Origin: Paraphoma chrysanthemicola
Taxonomy: Eukaryota > Ascomycota > Dothideomycetes > Pleosporales > Phaeosphaeriaceae
Direction: 5' to 3'
Assembly (NCBI GenBank): GCA_020744225.1
Contig: JAGMWG010000008.1
Coordinates: 1,674,001 to 1,738,000 of the forward strand
DNA: 64,000 nt
Part shown: positions 32,371-42,044 of the stretch, piece by piece
Numbering within the stretch: position 1 is the first letter of the stretch
How the letters are laid out: each line of letters opens with the position of its first letter
Translations under genes and position numbers: made by a program
Notes under the pieces: generated by a model
The model's input: only the letters and a program-made list of their open reading frames with translations
Databases searched by the model: none
Told to the model about the DNA's origin: nothing

Positions 32371-33316
32371 ATGTCTGGACAAACGCTTTGCATTTTGGGA
32401 TGTGGTAATTTCCCTGACATCAACTTTAGTATCAGGCATCTGAAAATTGCTAGGCAATCTCGGTACCCCAATACTGAAAAGTCTTCTCAACGCGCCCGAA
32501 GACTCGGAAGCCAATTTCTCCAAGTACATTGCATGCGTGCACAGCCAAAAGTCCGAAGATCGGTTAGCCCAACAATTCTCCGACCACGTAAAGAGCGGCA
32601 GAGTCCGTATATCACGTGGAAACAATGCACAAGCAGTACAGGAATCATCCATCGTCATCCTTGGCGTCGACCCAGCGGATATTGGAGCCACCCTGACACA
32701 AGATGGCATCGTTTCCGCCCTCAAATCGAAACTTCTGATCAGTATCGCGGCTGGCTGGTCGCGCGAAAATCTAGAAGCACTCGTATCAGCCAACAATTCC
32801 TCCGAACGCACTTGGGTTTTGCGAACGCTGCCCAATATAGCAGCACAAGTCTCGCAATCGATGACCGCCATTGAAGACCCAGGCCCAGACTTCCCGCCCA
32901 AGTACATGGAAATCGCAGACGCGATATTCGCCCAACTCGGTCAAGCAGTACACATTTCATCCAAGCACATGGCCGCCACCACTGCCGTTGGTGGCTCCAC
33001 CCCCGCGTTCTGGGCCGTGATATGTGATGCGTTCATTGATGCTGCCGTCGCTGTCGGGCTACCGCGGCATATCGCTCAAGCGCAGATGTATCAGAGTATG
33101 CGAGGCACGGCGGAGATGCTGCAGAGCGGGGTGCATCCCGGATTACTGAAGGATCAGGGGACATCGCCGGAGGGGTGCACGATTGGAGGACTCATGGTGT
33201 TGGAGGAAGGAGGAGCCAGGGGAGTGTTGGGGAAGGCGTTGAGAGAGGCGGTTACGATTGCGAGAGAGATGGGAGGTGGGGATGGGGAGAAGCACGTTAA
33301 TGATACGAGGAGGTAG
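32371..33316 (+). CDS. Pyrroline-5-carboxylate reductase family protein
   Basis: Exons 32371-32404 and 32454-33316 encode 298 residues. The short first exon supplies the start of the Rossmann motif, completed as CILGCGNLGTPILKSLL after removal of a 49-nt intron. The C-terminal dimer domain has HMAATTAVGGSTPAFW and the P5CR signature KDQGTSPEGCTIGGLMVLEE. The family reduces P5C to proline with NAD(P)H, the last biosynthetic step. Its place beside PRODH in a catabolic cluster suggests a specialised paralogue: a partner in a proline-P5C redox cycle or a reductase of a related cyclic imine. A biosynthetic copy elsewhere in the genome would support that. Family is firm, role inferred. Confidence 0.9.
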
Positions 33317-33898
33317 AGAGTTGGCTACGGTAACATTACACAATTCAACCAAGTCTATGTGACCGAAACGAAAGTGGTCCAGGTATTAATTTTGATGCAA
33401 GCCCGAAGGATACATAGCTATGGCAAACTAGCGAGCGGACAAAGGATAAGCAATGGTCGGATTAAGAAGGCAAACAGGAAAAGCCCGTGGTCAATTGCCT
33501 CTGCGTCTCTCTATTCTTCGAACGCGACATTGAGATACTAATCACCTTGATGAAGCATCATCATCCACATAGAACACTCTCGACACCCGTGACCGGTCCG
33601 TCCAAGGCATAATATACTTGTCGCTGGTCTTCGCCAGCGCCGAACAAAGCAGGAACCTAATTGTTTCGTTGGGCGCGATTTTTTGTATGAGGAAATCGTC
33701 TGAGACGAACATTCTTATCAAAATGAGTTGTCCCTGTGGAAGCAGCTACTTAGTGGGGTTGTGCCATTGGAATGCCCGCTGGCGGTAGTAGACGCGGTGG
33801 CGCAATGAGAGTTCGCCGCGATAGCGGGCATATAGCCTGATGAGATCGACGATATAGCAGCGATCCAAGTCGACGTAAACGCTGGCTTGATGAGAAGA
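33317..33898. other. Intergenic, right border of the catabolic cluster
   Basis: About 580 bp with no supported gene. A short minus-strand frame at 33718-33906 is hydrophobic but lacks a start context. Confidence 0.4.
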
Positions 33899-34369
33899 TC
33901 AATCAAACAATCCAGATTCGTCGTCCCTAATGAAGCTGAATTGCTGACGTTCGACGACGTTGGTCATAGTTCGCTCGATAGCGTTGCAAATGTGTGCTAA
34001 TGCGTTCAACTCGTCTTCTATGAGAATTGAAGAAGTCTTGTGACCAGGGAGAGAGGCAAGTTGCGTAGTAGAAAGAGCATCTTGGAGGGCTTCAGTGTCG
34101 GCCCCATATGTGCATGCGACTATGTCGATGAGGATCCGCCGAAGAAATCCCTCTATGCCTCTCATGCGTCTATTCGCATGACGAGGTCTGCCTCCTGTGC
34201 AAACGCGAGATGTATACGGTGGTGGTGGATCGGGCATGAGTTCAAACAAAAATTGGGTCGCTGGTGGGAGATTGGTTGAAAGAGGCAGATCGGAAGAAAC
34301 ACCCGTCCATGAGCAAGACCTTAAATAGTAAACCAGCCTTTGAAGCCATCTCTCCATAGGTCGTTCCAT
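33899..34369 (-). CDS. Hypothetical protein, 156 residues
   Basis: ATG-initiated single-exon frame. The N-terminal half is Pro-rich. The C-terminal half has a natural helical pattern (RMRGIEGFLRRILIDIVA, then ILIEDELNALAHICNAIERTMTNVVER) and an acidic end. No known domain, signal peptide or clear homologue. It could be a lineage-specific gene or a chance frame. Confidence 0.35.
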   Translation of the reverse strand: MERPMERWLQRLVYYLRSCSWTGVSSDLPLSTNLPPATQFLFELMPDPPPPYTSRVCTGGRPRHANRRMRGIEGFLRRILIDIVACTYGADTEALQDALSTTQLASLPGHKTSSILIEDELNALAHICNAIERTMTNVVERQQFSFIRDDESGLFD

Positions 34370-35261
34370 GGTTCACACATATAATTAACTTCTCATATGC
34401 AGTCTATTGCGCTAATTCCTACTATCGCGACACAAATATGGTACGGTACCGCAGCCACCCACTAATGTGCTCTTGTCGTTGAGTGTCCATTATGCAGCAC
34501 TCTTGTACGGCTAGGCACACTCACCAAGTCAGAATGTTCTATACTGAGTATGAGTGTTCTTGTACTGCAACAGTCAACGACTACTTGAATGTTCGCTAAT
34601 GTGCAACAATCCGGTCAAAACAGAGGCTGTATGTCTTCGCAACAGTTGGAAAGTATATATAGCAACTTTTGATGTCGTGCAAGTGTCGGAACTGGGTCGT
34701 GAGTATACTCTAGCTAAAGTGCCACATGATGTCGTCGGCCTGGATGTTAGCACCCCGGGAAATCGGTGAAAGCTGTTCTCGGGCTTTGTCGGTTTCTTCT
34801 CGCATGCCAGCTCGACAATCAGATGCAACAGGCATAATCCAGTATTTGAGGGCCTCTAGTATAGACTGAGACCGTGTACTGAACAAGTCAGTCAACCTGA
34901 GACCACCTGCATCTAATTCCACGTGCAGGCGTATCATTCCAACCTCACCTAGTCATAATGCTTGACCTGGGAATGGCACTACACCTAATCTCTACTCTTT
35001 CGAGAGATTTCTGTGCATTATAGCTCTGCGAGTAGTTCCAAGCTCTTGCAAGAGGAAATATGGCACCATCGGCATGCCACGTGATGCGCGCGACATCACG
35101 TCCGTGCCCAGGTCGTCGCTGCCCACAAAGGTCTCTCCGCCCACATAACTTCCATAATTGCATGCAAGAGCACCCAAATCCAATAATCTCGTCAACAATC
35201 GCCTGGACGCCTACGCGGCACTCACCTCCTGCTTCATCTTGCCTCACCCGCCTCTCCACAC
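34370..35261. other. Intergenic, no gene supported
   Basis: About 890 bp, AT-rich on the left and C-rich next to the zinc-finger gene start, consistent with a promoter and leader. No repeat or RNA gene recognised. Confidence 0.5.
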
Positions 35262-37424
35262 ATGGCGCGCCCAAAAGGCCCCGTGTTTTGGTGCGGCATG
35301 TGCGACCTTTCTTTTACTTCCAAGGCCGAATTGACGTTTCATACTGAGAATCACGCCGAGAACTCCGCCCCGCAGATTTATTGCGAGACGTGTAAGTGGC
35401 CCTTCGACGACGAACTAGCCCTGGAAACACACAAGATCAGTACCAGCCACGGCTCCAGCAACCACAAGTGCGACGACTGTCTAGAGACTTTCCCCACTAG
35501 CCGGGGACTGCAAGATCACAAAATGCGGCGTCCGGGATGCCAGAAGGCCTTCGCTGGCGTAACGTCGACGGAAACCCGCCCAACTCCCGCACTCATCCGT
35601 TGCGATAGGTGTCAGAACGACTTCAAGACTCGCCGCGAATACAACCACCATCGCAGCTACAAAGTCAACAGCCCATGCGCAGACCACAACCAAAAGCGTC
35701 GATCCAAGCACCGTGGCGACTACATCGATTCAGACCTGCCCAATACTTTCTCAAACGCCACCCTTGGTTACGAGGATGCTGAGCAGAACAGCTCTGATGA
35801 CAGCGATTCTGATGCCCCATCGGACCTCACGGTGGGCAAAGAGTGGTGTGGCAAGTGTAAGAGCAGGTTCGAATCAAAGGCTCAGTACAACGGCCACTTG
35901 CTGCGCTGCAAGTCCAGGCGTTGGACAACTAAGCCAGTGAGCATCGAGAAGGCTCCAGAAGTGTCTGAAGGCATCCAGGCTCCACTGAAGGAGGTTTCCA
36001 ACAGCACACCGTTGCCTCCAAAACGCTCTCGGCCTCCAGCTCCAGCTCCAGCACCGGGAATGGCAACACCAGCCAATCCAACCCAGACATCGTCCGCACC
36101 CGCATCCGACTCCTCGATGTTTGCCTGCAATGCCAACGGCTGCCACATGTCGTTCAAGTCTGAGCCTGCTCTTCGAATTCACAAGGCTGACAAGCACGGC
36201 GTAGGAGGAAAGAGGCTAGATACCCATGGTGGCGATTCCTGGATGCTGAGCCAGCGAGCCCGCGAAGAGCTAAAGCGCGACGGTCTACTACGCCAGCCAT
36301 CTCCAACATCTACACGCAGTCGAAACCGCGGCGGCCGAGGTGCCACGCCAGGTGCTCGTCCACCAATTCCTGTCTTCCACTCGCCTCCACCTCCGCAGTT
36401 CACTCCGGTGTACCCACAGGTTCAACCTTCCGCTCGGGACTTAGGTACTAGGATGCCGCCTCACCCTCATACTCCTGCTCATCACGCGCCAACCAACGGT
36501 CAGCCCACCAGCCGCCACATGGGTGACACCTTCGACATGGAACAGGCGCACCACATCAAGGACAAGATCTTACGTCTGCTTATCCAGTCTGATATACTCA
36601 TCCATCACGATGGCAAGATGATGGTGGGCGGCATTGACTGGACACGCATTGGCTGTTCCCGGCAGGCTGACGTGGTCGGAATGTTCGACGGCATGTGCCA
36701 TCTTCCCAAGGTCCTCCAGAGCGAGTACTTGCCACCACCGAAGGCTCTACAGGACCAGTACAACATTCAGTATCCGGCGTCCGAGTTCGAACCTTCTCCA
36801 GACCGCGACCGCTATAAGCCAGGACTCGGCGTTGTCGCTTTGACGTGCAGCAAGGTTGTGCTTCCCGATGGACTAAAGGAAGTCGTCAAAATTGCGGCTG
36901 TCGACCTCGTGACATGTCGCATCCTCATGGACTACCTCGTCTGTACCGACTCGTCCGCAACTGTCGCGAATTGGCGTTCCAACGAGACCGGCCTCTTCAC
37001 CTGGAACGATATGGAGCAGGCACGCCTCAACGGCTTCAAGGTGTTGAAGGGCTGGGCTGCCGCTCGCGCCGCTCTATGGAAATTCATCGACAAGGAGACC
37101 ATCATCGTCGGCCACAACCTTCGTTCTGACCTCGACAGTCTGCGGATGATTCATGGTCGCGCCGTTGACATCGCCAAGGTCGCCGAGAAAGCAGCGAACG
37201 GTCCGCTTTCCAAGATTCAAGTTGGCTTGGACTCTCTGTGTCGCGATTATCCAAAGGTCACGCTCACCAGCGATCCCAATTATGGCCGCGACGTGCTGAT
37301 GAGCGTCTTCGCTGTGCGGGAGATGGGACTCTGGATCATCAAGAACAAGGACACCTTCGAACAGAAGCTTCGGCAGAAGAGCATGGACTACCAGAGGCTC
37401 GTGCCACGGACGGCGGCAATCTAG
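35262..37424 (+). CDS. Multi-C2H2 zinc-finger protein with degenerate DEDD exonuclease domain
   Basis: Single-exon frame of 720 residues from ATG 35262. The N-terminal 220 residues carry five C2H2-like fingers (Cys pairs at about 11/14, 41/44, 70/73, 114/117 and 196/199), and a sixth lies at 289-312. A Pro-rich linker follows (345-415). Residues about 520-700 have the layout of REX4/ISG20-type RNA exonucleases: VVALTCSKV (ExoI), WKFIDKETIIVGHNLRSDL (ExoII) and YGRDVLMSVFAVREMGLW (ExoIII). In active enzymes ExoI is ALDCEMV; here Thr528 and Ser530 replace the metal-binding Asp and Glu, and the ExoIII His is absent, while Asp623 and Asp677 remain. It is therefore probably a non-catalytic nucleic-acid binder (inference). 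Intact reading frame argues against decay. Confidence 0.82.
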   Translation: MARPKGPVFWCGMCDLSFTSKAELTFHTENHAENSAPQIYCETCKWPFDDELALETHKISTSHGSSNHKCDDCLETFPTSRGLQDHKMRRPGCQKAFAGVTSTETRPTPALIRCDRCQNDFKTRREYNHHRSYKVNSPCADHNQKRRSKHRGDYIDSDLPNTFSNATLGYEDAEQNSSDDSDSDAPSDLTVGKEWCGKCKSRFESKAQYNGHLLRCKSRRWTTKPVSIEKAPEVSEGIQAPLKEVSNSTPLPPKRSRPPAPAPAPGMATPANPTQTSSAPASDSSMFACNANGCHMSFKSEPALRIHKADKHGVGGKRLDTHGGDSWMLSQRAREELKRDGLLRQPSPTSTRSRNRGGRGATPGARPPIPVFHSPPPPQFTPVYPQVQPSARDLGTRMPPHPHTPAHHAPTNGQPTSRHMGDTFDMEQAHHIKDKILRLLIQSDILIHHDGKMMVGGIDWTRIGCSRQADVVGMFDGMCHLPKVLQSEYLPPPKALQDQYNIQYPASEFEPSPDRDRYKPGLGVVALTCSKVVLPDGLKEVVKIAAVDLVTCRILMDYLVCTDSSATVANWRSNETGLFTWNDMEQARLNGFKVLKGWAAARAALWKFIDKETIIVGHNLRSDLDSLRMIHGRAVDIAKVAEKAANGPLSKIQVGLDSLCRDYPKVTLTSDPNYGRDVLMSVFAVREMGLWIIKNKDTFEQKLRQKSMDYQRLVPRTAAI

Positions 37425-37766
37425 TCGCTGCCATGGTGAGGTGAAGATATTGGAGATTGGAGGATTGACAAGTGTGCGAAATGGGATGATGATGGAGGCA
37501 GATAGGAAAGCAAGGCACTTGGCCGATGACAGAGTGGAGCAGTAGTCGTCAAACCAAGAAGTAAAATGCAGCGCAATGGTTACGCTGAAGATATGCAGGA
37601 TGCTTGTTCGTGAAGTTTGAAACGTCAGTGATTGCCTCCCTGCTCGCACAACAGCAATGCGTCGAAAGCTGCAAAACGCGCGCTCCTCAATGAACTCAGC
37701 CAACGAGTCTTGTCAACCTTCCCGTGCTCCGAAGCCATCCAGCCCACTTCATCCTACCCTTCTTGC
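37425..37766. other. Short convergent intergenic spacer
   Basis: 342 bp between the convergent ends of the zinc-finger gene and SHB17. No feature seen beyond expected 3' ends. Confidence 0.5.
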
Positions 37767-38626
37767 CTATTCCTTCTTCTCCCCCTCCGTCTCCCTCTCC
37801 ACAACATCCACCACAAACCCACCTCCCAACAATATCGCCGGCTCCTCAATACTATGATGCTCATAACTCAGCGTCCCCACGCCACCCGCCTCGAGTATCA
37901 AACTCGGATTCTCCTCCAACTTCTTGCCCACCCAGCGCGCCGCAAACGCACGTAATATATGTCCATGCGCAACAATCAGAACATCATTCGGTTCCCCAGT
38001 CTTCCCCTTCCAACCCGCATCTTTCCCAAACTTGCCCTCGTGGAATCGCGCGCGTATATCTGCGATCAGCGCGTCAAGACGTGTGGTTATGTCCTCGGGC
38101 GATTCGCCGCCTTCGCAGCCGTCGCGCCAGATATCCCAATCTTCATTCAATCCTTTTTCTTTCCGTTCTTTTTTTATATCGGCGGTGATTTTGCCCTCGT
38201 AGATGCCGTAGTCCCATTCGCGGATCGCGGGGGTGACTTGGATTTGCGCGTTAGTCCGGATGTCGAGAGTTTGGGCGCCGGAGTCGGAAGTGTGCCAGGG
38301 GAAGCGGTCGCGGCAGCCTAGGTTGAGGAGTTCGAGGGTGCGTTGGGCGCGGGTGCGGGGGGAGACGTAGCTATTGGAAGTGGATGTTAGTATTATTTTC
38401 TTGGAGTTGTGAATTAGTGGGAAGAAGGTTGAGGGTGAAGAGCGTACATGTGCGCGAGGTTTCCAGGGACGATGAGACGGTCGTCGCCGACGAGTGCTTT
38501 GCCTGTTGCGCGTATGCGCTTTTCGCCGTTGGGCGTGAGTGGGATGTCTGTGACGCCGGTGTGTCGGCCGTTAAGGGACCATTCTGTTTCGCCGTGCCGG
38601 ATTATGAAGACGCGTGGGTCGGGCAT
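37767..38626 (-). CDS. SHB17: Sedoheptulose-1,7-bisphosphatase-like histidine phosphatase
   Basis: Exons 38626-38448 and 38370-37767 encode 260 residues. The phosphoglycerate-mutase fold is evident: RVFIIRHGETEWSLNGRHTG with the catalytic His, SPRTRAQRTLELL, REWDYGIYEGKITADI, WDIWRDGCEGGESPEDI, and LIVAHGHILRAFAARWVG with the second catalytic His. The WxIWRDGCExGE block and the ending AGGVGTLSYEHHSIEEPAI match yeast Shb17, which dephosphorylates sedoheptulose-1,7-bisphosphate in riboneogenesis (non-oxidative pentose phosphate flux). The 77-nt intron contains a CTAAC branch-like sequence 18 nt before its acceptor. General phosphoglycerate mutase is less likely given the motif set. Confidence 0.88.
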
Positions 38627-39142
38627 GGTGCTTGTTCAAGTGGATGGGTTTCGCAATTGGCTTGGGCCAAGGTGAGATGATGATGGTCGAAGACTCACTC
38701 AAGAATGCAATGCGCAGGGAACGTTGAGTAGGAATAAAGCAATAGAAACGAAACGGAAGAGTCAGTACTATTGGAATTCGATAATCAGAAAAAAAAGTGA
38801 GCGGCTTCGAGCGGAACTTTAGCTATGCATGACGTTCTGATTGGGAGGTAAATAAACGGTCGTTTGGTGGGGTAGCTGTGACGTTCCTGGCTGCCCCACT
38901 ACGGGTGCGTCGCGCCAGATTAGAGTCCGTGTGTAGTCAGCATCCGTCAGCCCCTTGATGGTGACAAAGACTTGGAGTCGTCGAAAGGGGAAGGACTGGC
39001 GCAGGTAGCTGCAGGAGAATCTGAGACTTAGGCGTGAATGAGGCTAGGACGAATGCATACACCTGGATCATTGATACTAGGAGTAAAAGACATTAAATTG
39101 ACATGGATGATGGTTCGTTGCATGATTGATTGCCTGTGCCAA
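38627..39142. other. Intergenic, no gene supported
   Basis: About 515 bp holding the SHB17 promoter and the 3' side of the CBM1 gene. No feature recognised. Confidence 0.5.
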
Positions 39143-39861
39143 TTACTCCTCAGCGACACACTGATTGTAGAATTCTGCCACATGTCAGCTTCGACTATCT
39201 TCGAAATCGTTCGTTCTGAGCAATTGACATACCGTTCTGCACAACGCAAGTTGCGCCTTTGACACACTTCGTGCACCCGGTCCACGGCTTGCCACCGTAG
39301 TAGCCTCCGCATTGGTAGTACAGCGGGACTGGACAGGCGGTGCTGCTCGGCCCTGTTTCCCCGCCGCTGGTCTTGGTTGATTGTATGGTCGACTTTGGCG
39401 TTGATTTGACAGTCTTTGTTGCCATGTCAGAATACGTTTGATACAGGGAAAATAAGAAGAGAAAAATTGGGGTAACAGGACTCACCTTGCTAGGTGTTGG
39501 CGTCATGACAGGTGGTGTGTATACGCTAGTAGACTTGGGCGGATCAGGTTTCTTTGATGAAGACGGCTTTGAAGGCGTCGGCGTCACCGCAGGTGGTGTG
39601 TCTTTACTGGTAGTCTTCGGTGGGTCAGGTTTCTTCGACGATGAAGGCTTGGAGGGCGGTGTGGGCGCAGGCGTTGAGCCATCATTGCAGTGACCGCCGA
39701 TGCATGTTATATAAAACGTCGTCTGGCGACGGACTAAGGCGTGGTGGTTTGCTGGAGCCTGGATATGTAAGAAGATAAAGTGGACATGAATTCGTGATAC
39801 ATACTGCCAAGGTGAACGCAAGCAGCGATGAGAGGACAACGGAGAGGGTGGTGAGCTGCAT
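39143..39861 (-). CDS. Small secreted CBM1 (cellulose-binding) protein without catalytic domain
   Basis: Four exons, 39861-39805, 39758-39486, 39413-39233 and 39174-39143, give 180 residues. Exon 1 encodes a signal peptide (MQLTTLSVVLSSLLAFTLA), followed by APANHHALVRRQ with a Kex2-type RR site. A Pro/Ser/Lys linker holds two near-identical ~28-residue repeats (KPSSSKKPDPPK...TPTPS). The C-terminus is a fungal-type CBM1: YYQCGGYYGGKPWTGCTKC...CVVQNEFYNQC, with the four Cys and aromatic residues intact and the last part restored only by splicing the final tiny exon. With no enzyme domain it is likely a cell-wall or plant-polysaccharide binding protein, conceivably an effector. The third exon's upstream intron (72 nt) is a multiple of three and stop-free. 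Confidence 0.88.
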
Positions 39862-40833
39862 GGTGGCTTTTGTGAGTGGGACTCAGACGTTGGAAGTCGT
39901 TGAAAGTCAATGATGTAGACTCGTAAAGCATGAGCAACACTTTATAGGTTTATCTGGCCTTCGCTGCTGTCCATAACAAGATAGTAGCAGGCTATCTAAC
40001 TGATCAGGACGTCGCTGTGCGAATGAGCCATAGGTGGGGTGTCGTGATAAATTGAAACCGCGCTATTGCCAAGTCCAGATACGATGAGATCGAATCTATT
40101 ACTACATGGACATTAATTGAACGTGGGTATCTTGCGGTATTCCGTGGTCCAGGTTGCGTCAAATTCCGTCTCCATTATCCACAATCGTCCCAGCTGGGTT
40201 CTGAGCCCGACAACAAGGATCGCTTCTGCGCCGAAACTGTTCAAGGTAGCAAGTGGGTGCATGACCACATGAGACCTGGGCTGCGAAGTGGTGCCACTCT
40301 AGTAGCAGCGCCAATAGCCTAGCACATAGTCCAGCTCGCTGAAGACATCTACACACCGCAATCTTGTCTTGTCTTGTGCTGGAGATCCGGCAGGAGCTCG
40401 GCTAGGTACCGAGATCCTTCAAGACAGAGGTTGCTGCTATTCTTGTGTGATCTTGCATACTGGGGTGGGGATGTGTTTACCCGCAAATTGACTCCACCAG
40501 ATCCTGGTGAGACTACGACCTATAGATCAAAAAGCAGTCGTTAATCGCCGCATCTTCGAAGCATTCCAGTCAGGTTTGAAATTGGCCGATATAACTGTTG
40601 CGCGCGGTCTATAGGAACTGGCAGCCAGATGGCACAGCTAACCCAAACGGGTGTAACTGCCGACCGTTGTCCGGGTCCGGGTAAACGGGAAGGCCAAAGG
40701 AAACAAAGTGTTGGAACGATCCAGAGCTATGGGCCAGCATTCGGAATATTGCCAACGGCGTGCTCATGTGGAGTTGTGGGTAGCCACGGTTGAGCAAATC
40801 TGGCAGACGTGGGCGGGCGGATCGTGCATCCGA
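39862..40833. other. Intergenic, no gene supported
   Basis: About 970 bp containing the promoter of the secreted CBM1 gene on its left. No convincing frame or repeat. Confidence 0.5.
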
Positions 40834-41748
40834 TCAAGTGGTGATACCGGCTGCGGACGTCGTCTCTGCAGCAGCATTACCCAACAAATCGCCAACTCCT
40901 ATGAACTTCCTGACCAGGAATGCGCCCTGGGGCTTCAGCTTCCTGTAATAGGCGTCTTCCTTCTCCAACACCTCAAAATTTCGCTTCTTATACCACTCCA
41001 GCCCTTCCTCGTTGGCCTCCCAGACGTGGGCCACTACGCTCTTGACATTATGCAGCTCGACAGCTTTGCGCACAACGCCTTGTAGAAGGTGCATCGCGAT
41101 GCCATGTGACCGGTACGGTGCAAGTATCCCGAGCGTTGAGATGTAAAGCTGGGAAGATGGGAGGAGGCGGCAGCGGACAGCACCAACTAGTCGTGGCGGA
41201 TCTGAGTGAGGAGACGTGTGACTACTTTGGGTTGACGCTGAATGCCATAACGCGACCAATGTAAGGCAAAGGTAAGGCTCAGTCATGGTTTCCTTATAGT
41301 AGCCCTCGGGATACGCCACAGGTAGTGTCAGGGCGTTGAGTCGCTTATATGCTGGAAGAAGTTCCTCGGTGAGTGGCACGAGCTCGACATTGGGTGGCAG
41401 TGGGCGCAGAGCGAACAACTGCGGGATGGCAGGCTTCTGGACTGGTATCTGAACTGGCGTCGTGACTCGCGGAGTAGCCATTGGAGTGGCATTTCTCGAA
41501 GATCGCGGGCTCTTCTTAGATCTCGGTCGTGACGGGGGCTGTAGGAACTCGTCTGGTATGTCGTTCCAATTGTCCGTGGCTTGCGGTACTGGGGTTGTAG
41601 TTGCAGGAACCCTCGAGGGTGCAGAGACAGATTTCGGTGGAGGCGGCGGCCGGCTGGGTGCGGTAGATGGTTTGGGAGGCATTGGAGTCTGTTGGGTCTG
41701 TTTGGCGGTTGCTGGCTTCTTCAGCCAGCTTGATATTGAGGACTGCAT
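40834..41748 (-). CDS. GNAT N-acetyltransferase, NAA50-like, with disordered N-terminal extension
   Basis: Single exon, 304 residues from ATG 41748; the frame opens 60 bp further but only with TTG. Residues 1-115 are disordered, Pro/Ser/Thr-rich. The first residues, QSSISSWLKKP, resemble a PCNA-interacting (PIP-like) motif (Q-x-x-I-x-x-W-L). The GNAT domain (about 118-295) has VELVPLTEELLPAYKRLNALTLPVAYPEGYY, the NAA50-type substrate loop, and the acetyl-CoA motif ISTLGILAPYRSHGIAMHLL with WEANEEGLEWYKKRNFEV. NAA50 acetylates N-terminal Met of nascent chains and supports sister-chromatid cohesion. It diverges from MIC19 across 296 bp. The long extension is unlike the compact ~170-residue animal enzyme. 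Confidence 0.85.
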   Translation of the reverse strand: MQSSISSWLKKPATAKQTQQTPMPPKPSTAPSRPPPPPKSVSAPSRVPATTTPVPQATDNWNDIPDEFLQPPSRPRSKKSPRSSRNATPMATPRVTTPVQIPVQKPAIPQLFALRPLPPNVELVPLTEELLPAYKRLNALTLPVAYPEGYYKETMTEPYLCLTLVALWHSASTQSSHTSPHSDPPRLVGAVRCRLLPSSQLYISTLGILAPYRSHGIAMHLLQGVVRKAVELHNVKSVVAHVWEANEEGLEWYKKRNFEVLEKEDAYYRKLKPQGAFLVRKFIGVGDLLGNAAAETTSAAGITT

Positions 41749-42044
41749 GGTGTTGGGAGTGTGTATGGTCGCGGTGCGTGAAATGGAGAGACTTCTGAAG
41801 ATGAACAATTCCCTGGTGCTCTCTAGCGACAGTGATCCTCTCTCTTCCTCAACCAGACTTTATAACGGTAGTGTAAGTGCATTCCGCGGTGTCGCAACGT
41901 CGCGTTAACTTCTGGTGTCTTGACGCGCATGCCGATCGCTTCCTAGGGTGCCCTAGTGTGCTTTCGTCGGCCAAGCCGTGAGCTCCGACTTCTGCCACCA
42001 GCAGCATCATCGCGCAGCCAGCCCGTCCATCCGCAAGCACAACA

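Noticed and set aside
37074..37703. 209-residue minus-strand ORF
   Set aside because: Antisense to the exonuclease-like domain and its 3' flank; no homology and no start context.
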